From an uncultured Erysipelotrichaceae bacterium (GTDB taxonomy: Bacteria > Bacillota_I > Bacilli_A > Erysipelotrichales > Coprobacillaceae), in assembly GCA_910588075.1 (NCBI GenBank), contig CAJUOS010000003.1, positions 55,134 through 95,899 of the forward strand: DNA of 40,766 nt, written 5' to 3'. Positions 35,109-40,766 of the stretch are shown here, in pieces. The notes under the pieces were generated by a model. The model did not search any database. It was not told the origin of the DNA and saw only the letters and a list, made by a program, of their open reading frames with translations. Made by a program: the position numbers and the translations under genes. Each line of letters starts with the position of its first letter. Positions within the stretch are counted from its first letter, which is position 1.

Positions 35109-35430
35109 ATGGAACAGTCATAAAAGTTTGTTCATATCTAGGATAGAAAACTGGATAATACATACAACGATTGACACGTCTACATTCAATTGGACAAATA
35201 ACAGGTTGTGGTACTGGAGTTACTTGATTTGTTACACAAACACGTTTTGGTGCTACTAATGGTTGAGGTCTAGGGCAACCATTCATGTTATCGCAACCAT
35301 TCATGTTGTTCATACTGTTCATGTTATTGCATCCACAACCACATGTATTTGTCATTGTGTTTCCAACATTTTGGCATCCTGTTACCATATTTGGACAACT
35401 TGATTGACAACCACAAGATTGATTAAACAT
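35092..35430 (-). CDS. Small cysteine/asparagine-rich protein, possible spore coat protein
   Basis: 112 residues with 14 cysteines, a low-complexity Asn/Met/Gly/Cys N-terminal half (GCGCNNMNSMNNMNGC), a Pro/Val segment (VTPVPQPVICPIECRRVNRC) and a Tyr-rich end (MYYPVFYPRYEQ). It begins MFNQSC and ends PFNQSC. This composition resembles CotD-like coat proteins, but no family can be assigned by eye. A strong AAGGAGGG ribosome binding site precedes the ATG, and a sigma-K-like promoter lies just upstream, which supports a mother-cell role. The 3' end overlaps rqcH by 17 bp. An 18-bp near-repeat (35275-35307) encodes the Asn/Gly/Cys stretch. Confidence 0.75.
   Translation of the reverse strand: MFNQSCGCQSSCPNMVTGCQNVGNTMTNTCGCGCNNMNSMNNMNGCDNMNGCPRPQPLVAPKRVCVTNQVTPVPQPVICPIECRRVNRCMYYPVFYPRYEQTFMTVPFNQSC
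35275..35307. repeat. Short 18-bp-period repeat in the coat-like gene
   Basis: GCAACCATTCATGTT occurs at 35275-35289 and again at 35293-35307. In frame it encodes repeated Asn-Met-Asn-Gly-Cys. A site for slippage and length change. Confidence 0.7.
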
Positions 35431-35448
35431 AATATCCCTCCTTCACTT

Positions 35449-35475
35449 TATACTATGAAAAATCAAGTGAAGTGT
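35449..35475 (-). promoter_or_regulatory. Sigma-K-like (or sigma-E-like) promoter of the coat-like gene
   Basis: Minus strand AC (35474-35475), 16 bp, CATAGTATA (35449-35457), which fits the sigma-K pattern AC-N16/17-CATANNNTA. Start of transcription would fall at the ribosome binding site, giving a very short leader. On the plus strand the same bases read TATACT and could serve pgeF. Confidence 0.55.
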
Positions 35476-35497
35476 ATGGGCAATGAAAGGAGATTAT

Positions 35498-36256
35498 ATG
35501 AAATTAATACCTTGGTATTGTTTTGATGAAATTGAAGCTTATACAACCCCTGCTTATGATCATAACGAAATTTTAGATATGAGTTATAATGGTAGTTTAT
35601 CTTATGAAACAGTTCTTAAAAATCGTCAAAATTTAGCTCAACAATTAAATACAAATCTTGATTGTATGGTTGCTACATTCCAACAACATACAACCAATTT
35701 CAAAAAAGTTTCACTACAAGATGGTGGTAAAGGAATGTATAGTCGTGATGATGCATTTATAGGTTATGATGCTATGTATACAAAAGATAAAAATCTTTGG
35801 TTATGGACATTTCATGCTGATTGTTGTCCTGTACTATTATATTGTCGTGATCAAAGAATTGTTGCTGCCATTCATTCTGGTTGGAAAGGAACAGTAAATG
35901 AAATCGTTGGGAAAATTACTCAACATTTAATTGAACAAGAAAATTGTCATCCTAATGAAATATATGCTTATATTGGTCCTTCTATTAATCAAGATAAATT
36001 TGAAGCAAAAGATGATATTATCGATTTAGTTAAACAAATGTCTTTTGATACATCTTCCTTTTATAAACAGAAAGAAGATAAAGCTTATTTGCTTGATAGT
36101 AAAGGACTTATTCAACAACAACTTTTAAACCTTAATGTTCCTAAACAAAATATAACAATATCGCCTTATTGTACAATAAAAGATGAAGACCTCTTTTTCT
36201 CTTATCGAAGAGATAAAAGTCCTCATCGTCATATTACTCTTATTCGTCTTAAGTAA
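35498..36256 (+). CDS. pgeF: Peptidoglycan editing factor PgeF (YfiH/YlmD, laccase-like fold)
   Basis: Family member shown in E. coli to hydrolyse wrongly incorporated L-Ser from UDP-MurNAc-dipeptide; earlier called polyphenol oxidase. The metal-site residues are seen in TFQQHTTN (His), HADCCPVLLY (Cys) and AIHSGWKGTVNEIV (His). 252 aa from the ATG at 35498, which has AAGGAG 7 bp upstream; an ATG at 35483 includes the ribosome binding site in the gene. The stop codon directly abuts the convergent nnr stop. Confidence 0.92.
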   Translation: MKLIPWYCFDEIEAYTTPAYDHNEILDMSYNGSLSYETVLKNRQNLAQQLNTNLDCMVATFQQHTTNFKKVSLQDGGKGMYSRDDAFIGYDAMYTKDKNLWLWTFHADCCPVLLYCRDQRIVAAIHSGWKGTVNEIVGKITQHLIEQENCHPNEIYAYIGPSINQDKFEAKDDIIDLVKQMSFDTSSFYKQKEDKAYLLDSKGLIQQQLLNLNVPKQNITISPYCTIKDEDLFFSYRRDKSPHRHITLIRLK

Positions 36257-36280
36257 TCATTTTTGATTACTTTTTAATTT
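36251..36280 (+). terminator. Terminator of pgeF
   Basis: AAGTAATCA-TTTT-TGATTACTT (36251-36272) followed by TTTAATTT. It contains both convergent stop codons. The opposite strand lacks a T tract, so no terminator is visible for the nnr gene. Confidence 0.75.
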
Positions 36281-37735
36281 AAACATAACTTCAGGAATCT
36301 TTTTAATAAGTTGTGAAGGAAGAACTGTATAAGCATTTTTAGCCAGTTCATCACCTGCATATCCATGGATATACACTGCCAATAAAGCAGCATTTAATGC
36401 TGTATAATTTTGTCCTAAAAGACTTGTTATAATACCTGCTAACACATCTCCCATTCCACCACTTGACATGGCTTTGTTTCCAGCCATCACACGATACGAA
36501 TTTTCACCATCAGTAACAATAGTATATGGTCCTTTTAAAACCAAGATAATCCCCCACTCTTTAGCAAAATCTCTAGCCACTGATAAAATATCATCATTAT
36601 TATGAAAATCACATAATCTTTTAAATTCTCCCATATGTGGTGTTAAAATAATTGTACGTTTTGTCTTTTTTAATAAATTTAGATTAGAGGAAAGAATTGT
36701 TAAAGCATCTCCATCAATGACTAATGGTTGATGTGATAATGAAAAAACATCAATAACATATCTATAAGCATCTAAATCCAACCCTAAACCACTTCCTATT
36801 AATAAAGCATTATATTTTTCAATATCTTCTTTTCTTAAAATAGGTGGTCTTAATACAGTTGTCACTTCTGGACAGTAAACAGTTAAAGAATCAATAATCT
36901 CTTGACAAGTCAGCACTGTAACTATACCACTTCCACTATAAACTGCTGCTTTTGTACTTAACAAAGAAGCACCTTTATAGTTTTGGCAACCTGTAATCAT
37001 ACCAATATGTCCATAAAGTCCTTTATATCCATCAAACAAACGCTCCTTAATCAAATGAGAAGCATATTTAAAATCAATCAATTCAAAAAGTCCAACAGCA
37101 TAAGAAACATCTGATACATCTAACTTTTCAAGATGTACCTTTCCTGTAAAAGATTGACTTTCTGGATTTAAAAATCCATCTTTTAAAGCACTTAATGTTA
37201 TTGTTTGAGTAGCACAAATAACACTTTGATATGGTTTTCCTGTGTTACAATTCAATCCTGTTGGTATATCTATTGCGATAACTTCTTTATCATATAAACA
37301 ATTAATTTCTTCTATGACTGCTTGATAAAGTCCTCTAGGTGAACTATTTAAACCAAACCCAAACATAGCATCTATAATAACATCAGCTACTTTTATTTGT
37401 TTTCTCATATCATCAAGGGCAGTTTCATCAAGAAGAATAACATTTATTGTTTCTTGATAACATTGTTGGAGATAAGCATAGTTGGCTGATGACAAATGTT
37501 CATCTTGAAAAATATAAACAAACACATCCTTTTGTTGATGAAATAACTTAATTGCTAGAGATAATCCATCAGCTCCATTATTCCCAGGTCCACAAAAAAG
37601 ACAAATATTTTGATAATGTTCTATATGTTTTAATAAACAATCACTTGCCTTATCAACTAACTCCTCAATACTGTATCCTAAATTTAATAAATATTGATCA
37701 TAATTCTTCATTAAAACTTGACTACCTACATACAT
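36257..37735 (-). CDS. nnr: Bifunctional NAD(P)H-hydrate repair enzyme (epimerase + ADP/ATP-dependent dehydratase)
   Basis: Repairs damaged hydrated NAD(P)H. The N-terminal YjeF-N epimerase (~1-215) has CGPGNNGADGLSLA near residue 48, IIDAMFGFGLNSSPRG and AIDIPTGLNCNTG. The C-terminal ribokinase-like dehydratase (~225-492) has LIGSGLGLD, VIDGDALTILS, ILTPHMGEFKRL, KGPYTIVTDG and the final SGGMGDVLAGIITSL. Length 492 aa fits the fused form. GAGGTGAT lies just before the ATG. It stands alone. Confidence 0.95.
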   Translation of the reverse strand: MYVGSQVLMKNYDQYLLNLGYSIEELVDKASDCLLKHIEHYQNICLFCGPGNNGADGLSLAIKLFHQQKDVFVYIFQDEHLSSANYAYLQQCYQETINVILLDETALDDMRKQIKVADVIIDAMFGFGLNSSPRGLYQAVIEEINCLYDKEVIAIDIPTGLNCNTGKPYQSVICATQTITLSALKDGFLNPESQSFTGKVHLEKLDVSDVSYAVGLFELIDFKYASHLIKERLFDGYKGLYGHIGMITGCQNYKGASLLSTKAAVYSGSGIVTVLTCQEIIDSLTVYCPEVTTVLRPPILRKEDIEKYNALLIGSGLGLDLDAYRYVIDVFSLSHQPLVIDGDALTILSSNLNLLKKTKRTIILTPHMGEFKRLCDFHNNDDILSVARDFAKEWGIILVLKGPYTIVTDGENSYRVMAGNKAMSSGGMGDVLAGIITSLLGQNYTALNAALLAVYIHGYAGDELAKNAYTVLPSQLIKKIPEVMFKLKSNQK

Positions 37736-37818
37736 ACAATCACCTCTTTTTTATTGTATACTTAAAAATGTAAAATAAAAGATATTTCAATTCATTTAAA
37801 TCTATTTCTTTATATACA

Positions 37819-37841
37819 GTTTTCTTCAATTTTAAGAAAAC
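37819..37841. other. Intergenic hairpin without T tract, upstream of the nnr gene
   Basis: The 155-bp gap 37736-37890 holds GTTTTCTT (37819-37826) and AAGAAAAC (37834-37841), an 8-bp inverted repeat. With no T tract on either strand it is a poor terminator; it may end the membrane-protein transcript or be an operator. Nothing else is evident in the gap. Confidence 0.3.
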
Positions 37842-37890
37842 ATCCACTATGATTTAAAAACTTCATACTCTAATTTTTACACAAATAATC

Positions 37891-38229
37891 CTAATTTGAT
37901 TTTTTAGATGTCATCTTTATAAATAATCTTGAACCCAACAATATCATTAAAACAAAGGAAAAAATACAATCAATAACAATAGCTTTATAATTTGTAGTCT
38001 GTTCAAAAACAGCTAAACATGCTGGTACAAATATAATTATTGCTGTTATACAACTCCAAATACATGAAAATAAATGGTCATAGAAGTATATAAGACAAAT
38101 AAACATAACAGTAAGACTTAACAGTGCAGGTATTTGCATATAACTTAATCCATATAAACTTAAACTATCAAATGCAGATATTAAACAACCAACACAGATT
38201 AATAAATTCATCATTTTTGGGCTGAGCAT
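37891..38229 (-). CDS. Small hypothetical membrane protein, four predicted membrane helices
   Basis: No family recognised. 112 residues, almost all hydrophobic: helices at about 5-20 (MMNLLICVGCLISAFDSL), 30-50 (IPALLSLTVMFICLIYFY), 53-75 (CIWSCITAIIIFVPACLAVF) and 83-102 (AIVIDCIFSFVLMILLG), with a basic C-terminus (KMTSKKSN). The start at 38229 is placed by AGAGAGG upstream; the longer frame from 38259 adds ten basic residues. The AT-rich 250-bp region upstream has many possible -10 boxes and none can be singled out. Confidence 0.65.
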   Translation of the reverse strand: MLSPKMMNLLICVGCLISAFDSLSLYGLSYMQIPALLSLTVMFICLIYFYDHLFSCIWSCITAIIIFVPACLAVFEQTTNYKAIVIDCIFSFVLMILLGSRLFIKMTSKKSN

Positions 38230-38440
38230 AATGTTTCCTCTCTTTCTTTGTCTTTTCATGATTAATAAATCATTTTATCATTCAATAACTTTTAATTATT
38301 TATATTTATTATAGTTATTTCTTTGACTTGTATTATCATTTATATATTAATTATGAAATCTTTTTTTCAATTATATTTTAACATATTTACAATTTTAAAA
38401 ATAGAAAATATTAAAATCAAATATATATTCAATTCTTTCA

Positions 38441-38478
38441 CAAAATAAAAAACTGTAATGAAATCAATCATCACAGTT
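38441..38478 (-). terminator. Terminator of the NlpC/P60 gene
   Basis: Minus-strand stem AACTGTGATGA/TCATTACAGTT (38468-38478 and 38451-38461, one G-T pair) followed by TTTTATTTTG. Confidence 0.8.
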
Positions 38479-38483
38479 CTATA

Positions 38484-39905
38484 TTAATATCTAATTGCAT
38501 ATCTGAATCCACTTAAACTTGTATAACTTACAACGGCTCCAGAATGTGGTGCATGAATAACACGTCCACCACCGACGTAGATACCTACATGTCCTGGTCT
38601 CCATACAATATCACCTGGTTTTGCTTTTGAAAGAGATAACTTTCTTCCACCATTTTTTTGTCCACCAGATGTACGAGGTATACTTTTACCATTCTTTCGA
38701 TATACCCATTGAGTAAATCCAGAACAGTCAAATCTTGTAGGACCAGTTGCTCCCCATTGATATGGACAACCTAATCGAGAACGAGCTGTAGCTACCATAC
38801 CTTTATTTGGTGCAATATCATCAGGATTAATAACAATAACTTTCAATGTTTTACTAGAAGTATTTCCAGCTTCATCAGTAACTGAATACTTCACTTTATA
38901 AGTTCCTGCTTTCTTTGTGTTAACAGAACCACTAATTTTAACTTTTGAAGTTACATCTCCATCTTTGTTATCAATAGCGCTTTTTAAATAACTCTTTAAT
39001 TTAATGCTCTTTCCTTTTATCATTTCAACTTTAGATTTCTTTAATGAAAGTTTAGGAGCACTTAAATCTTCAACACTGACTGTAAATGAACTTTTTGATT
39101 CATTACCAGAAGAATCAATTGCTAAAATCTTTAATTCAGAAGAACCAATCTTCTTTGTATTAACACTACCCTCAACACTAACATCTGTAACTTTACCATC
39201 AAAGTTATCAGTTACTTTAAAATAATCATTAGCTTTAAATTGAGATCCATAATCAATTTTTACTTTTTTACTCTTAAGATCAATCTTAGGAGCAACATTA
39301 TCTGATACATAGAACTCATATGTTTCTTTTGTTGTATTTCCAACATTATCACTAACAATGAAATCAATTGTTTGAGAACCTAATTTTGAAGTATCTAATT
39401 TTTGACTTGCCTCTATGAATGGTGTAACATCACCATCTACATTATCAGTTGCTTTAATATATTTTTTAATGTCATTACTTGCATTGACATTGACATCAAT
39501 AACATAGCCATTACTCTTTGCAACAGTTGTAATCTCTGGTGCTGTTTTATCAACAACTTCAACTTGAACAGTTTTTGTTGTTTTATTAGCAAACATATCA
39601 GTAGCAGTTACTTCAACACTATAAACTCCTAATTGATAAGCATCATATGATTTTGAATTAATTTCAACTTCAATAGCATCTTGGGAATCACGATTATCAG
39701 AAATAGCAAAGATACTTTTATCTAATTCTGTTCCATAAAGTACTTCTACTCTATTAGATTCAATAACAGGGGCTTCTTTATCAATAGCAGCATACCCAAC
39801 TAAACCAAATGTAGAAATACATAACATTGGGATAAACATTGCTTTACGATTAATAACCTTTTCTTGCAATTTTTCTAATAATTCTGCTTTAATATTACTA
39901 TCCAT
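38484..39905 (-). CDS. Secreted NlpC/P60 peptidoglycan hydrolase with four Ig-like repeats
   Basis: Probably a D,L-endopeptidase cutting peptidoglycan stem peptides outside the cell. 473 aa: short cytoplasmic N-terminus (1-22), hydrophobic signal/anchor (~23-40), four Ig-like (HYR/DUF5011-type) repeats (~42-118, 119-201, 202-280, 281-360), each joined by a D-x-x-AP element (DKEAP, DKTAP, DNVAP, DLSAP), and an NlpC/P60 domain (~368-473) with catalytic Cys394 in RFDCSGFTQWVY, His439 in GHVGIYVGG and His451 in VIHAP. The start at 39905 has AAAGGAGG 7 bp upstream. No SH3 or LysM wall-binding domain is present. The N-terminus lacks a clear signal-peptidase site, so it may remain membrane-anchored. 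Confidence 0.93.
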   Translation of the reverse strand: MDSNIKAELLEKLQEKVINRKAMFIPMLCISTFGLVGYAAIDKEAPVIESNRVEVLYGTELDKSIFAISDNRDSQDAIEVEINSKSYDAYQLGVYSVEVTATDMFANKTTKTVQVEVVDKTAPEITTVAKSNGYVIDVNVNASNDIKKYIKATDNVDGDVTPFIEASQKLDTSKLGSQTIDFIVSDNVGNTTKETYEFYVSDNVAPKIDLKSKKVKIDYGSQFKANDYFKVTDNFDGKVTDVSVEGSVNTKKIGSSELKILAIDSSGNESKSSFTVSVEDLSAPKLSLKKSKVEMIKGKSIKLKSYLKSAIDNKDGDVTSKVKISGSVNTKKAGTYKVKYSVTDEAGNTSSKTLKVIVINPDDIAPNKGMVATARSRLGCPYQWGATGPTRFDCSGFTQWVYRKNGKSIPRTSGGQKNGGRKLSLSKAKPGDIVWRPGHVGIYVGGGRVIHAPHSGAVVSYTSLSGFRYAIRY

Positions 39906-39938
39906 TCGTTTCCTCCTTTCAATAATATACCCAAAATG

Positions 39939-39967
39939 ATTATAACTCAGTGTACACAAAAAGTCCA
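39939..39967 (-). promoter_or_regulatory. Sigma-A-type promoter of the NlpC/P60 gene
   Basis: Minus strand TGGACT (39962-39967), 17 bp, TATAAT (39939-39944), about 35 bp upstream of the start codon. Confidence 0.6.
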
Positions 39968-39972
39968 CAACT

Positions 39973-39993
39973 TTCTTAAGAAATTCTTAAGAA
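39973..39993. repeat. Two tandem 10-bp palindromes upstream of the NlpC/P60 promoter
   Basis: TTCTTAAGAA at 39973-39982 and again at 39984-39993, one base apart (11-bp period, one helical turn). They sit 6 bp upstream of the -35 box, a position suited to an activator or an UP-type element. A/T richness makes chance possible. Confidence 0.5.
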
Positions 39994-40168
39994 ATCTAAA
40001 AAAGTATGATTGTATCAATATTTTTTTAAATAATATTTTTTAACATTTTCTTTTGATTTATGACAAATTATCTATTATTTATCCATTATTACCAAAAAAT
40101 AGTGATTTTAGACATAAAAAAACAAATGATTCATATAATAAAGTATCATAAAAACAAAGGAGAAAATT

Positions 40169-40699
40169 ATGGTTATCTTTTTTTCTATTTATGCTTTTTT
40201 AGGTTATATTATGGAATCTGTTTATGTTTCTATTTTACAAAAAAAATGGATTTCTTCTGGTTTATTAAAAGGTCCCTTTATTCCACTTTATGGTATTGGA
40301 GCTATAACTTTAATTCTTTTAAGTCCTTATTTAACTCAGCCTTGGTTATGTTTTTTTATAGGAGGAATAACAATGACTTGCATAGAATATATTTCTAGTC
40401 TTTATATAGAAAAAGTCTTCCATACAAAATGTTGGGATTATTCTCATCATCACTTTCAATTTCAAGGCAGAATATGTTTATTTTATTATCTTATCTGGTC
40501 TTTTTTAAGTTGTCTTTTTATTTTTTATATTCATCCATGGATAATCAAAATAATTCCTTGTAATGATATAACCCTTCTCTTTAGTTTAATATTCATAACA
40601 TTTATTTCTAAATCATTTATTGATCAAATCAATCATTCTAAAAATAATGAACTTATCTCAAAAAAAGAATATCAAATAAAAAAGGAATCACAATCATGA
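40169..40699 (+). CDS. CmpB-family integral membrane protein (putative ABC-transporter type IV)
   Basis: A 176-residue membrane protein. About five hydrophobic segments (~1-22, 38-55, 58-80, 103-122, 133-150) and the family-like stretches GFIPLYG-type KGPFIPLYGIGA (34-45), IEYISSLYIEKVFHTKCWDYS (72-92) and FQGRICL (97-103) fit PF06541 (ABC_trans_CmpB). The biochemical function of the family is unknown. The ATG has AAAGGAG 7 bp upstream. The 263-bp gap to the divergent NlpC/P60 gene holds that gene's promoter; a promoter for this gene is not evident. Confidence 0.8.
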   Translation: MVIFFSIYAFLGYIMESVYVSILQKKWISSGLLKGPFIPLYGIGAITLILLSPYLTQPWLCFFIGGITMTCIEYISSLYIEKVFHTKCWDYSHHHFQFQGRICLFYYLIWSFLSCLFIFYIHPWIIKIIPCNDITLLFSLIFITFISKSFIDQINHSKNNELISKKEYQIKKESQS

Positions 40700-40709
40700 T
40701 TCCCTTTTA
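40684..40709 (+). terminator. Terminator of the CmpB-family gene
   Basis: GGAATCA-CAATCA-TGATTCC (40684-40703) followed by CTTTTAT; the stop codon lies in the right arm. The remaining 57 bases to the window end hold no gene I can identify. Confidence 0.7.
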
Positions 40710-40766
40710 TCGGTATATTAAAATATTGTGAGCCTAGAAGGTCGCTATAAAATATCAGGGGGAATG

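Noticed and set aside
39945..39972. WalR-type box upstream of the NlpC/P60 gene
   Set aside because: TGTGGA-N5-TGTGTA matches the TGTWAH-N5-TGTWAH pattern at only about four of six positions in each half.
40060..40398. 112-codon plus-strand frame overlapping the CmpB-family gene
   Set aside because: No ribosome binding site; it overlaps the better-supported frame from 40169, which has AAAGGAG and family motifs.

Overview
The window is very AT-rich and densely coded, with almost every gene on the minus strand. It reads as a core-chromosome segment of a low-GC, Gram-positive, spore-forming Firmicute. The gene content (yqfC/yqfD sporulation pair, PASTA-domain kinase with its PP2C phosphatase, CIRCE-controlled clpB, DarA c-di-AMP receptor, pyruvate phosphate dikinase) and the base composition suggest a gut member of the Erysipelotrichales/Coprobacillaceae. 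That placement is inference; there is no rRNA or other decisive marker in view. I saw no tRNA, rRNA, CRISPR array, insertion sequence, phage gene or riboswitch.

Layout. (1) 1-9.5 kb: 5' part of ppdK, a DEAD-box helicase, a GNAT-FolC fusion behind darA, a dGTPase-like HD protein divergent from mutY, then phoH behind yqfC-yqfD and rpsU. (2) 9.5-14.4 kb: one compact operon on the minus strand in transcription order rsmE, an unknown 256-aa protein, mtaB, a divergent murE-like ligase and deoC, with overlapping or nearly abutting genes. (3) 14.5-20.9 kb: the main accessory locus, a 1714-aa secreted, wall-anchored modular protein (unassigned N-terminal domain, three Ig-like/F5-8C modules, five FIVAR repeats, degenerate sorting signal) divergent from a LacI-family regulator. 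(4) 20.9-23.6 kb: clpB with two CIRCE operators around its promoter. (5) 23.6-33.4 kb: the ribosome/cell-wall signalling operon priA-rsmB-rlmN-prpC-prkC-rsgA-rpe-thiN, preceded by gmk; rqcH is divergent from gmk. (6) 35.1-40.8 kb: a cysteine-rich coat-like protein behind a sigma-K-like promoter, pgeF, the bifunctional NAD(P)HX repair enzyme, a small membrane protein, an NlpC/P60 hydrolase with four Ig-like repeats, and a CmpB-family membrane protein.

Together the genes cover translation quality control and rRNA/tRNA modification (rsmE, mtaB, rsmB, rlmN, rsgA, rqcH, rpsU), cell-wall synthesis and remodelling (murE-like, pgeF, NlpC/P60, prkC/prpC), nucleotide and cofactor metabolism (gmk, dgt-like, deoC, folC, thiN, nnr), proteostasis and sporulation. 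Most of the window is ordinary housekeeping. The least explained parts are the large surface protein with its regulator, the motif-divergent MurE-like ligase, the GNAT-FolC fusion, and the small coat-like gene whose 3' end overlaps rqcH.
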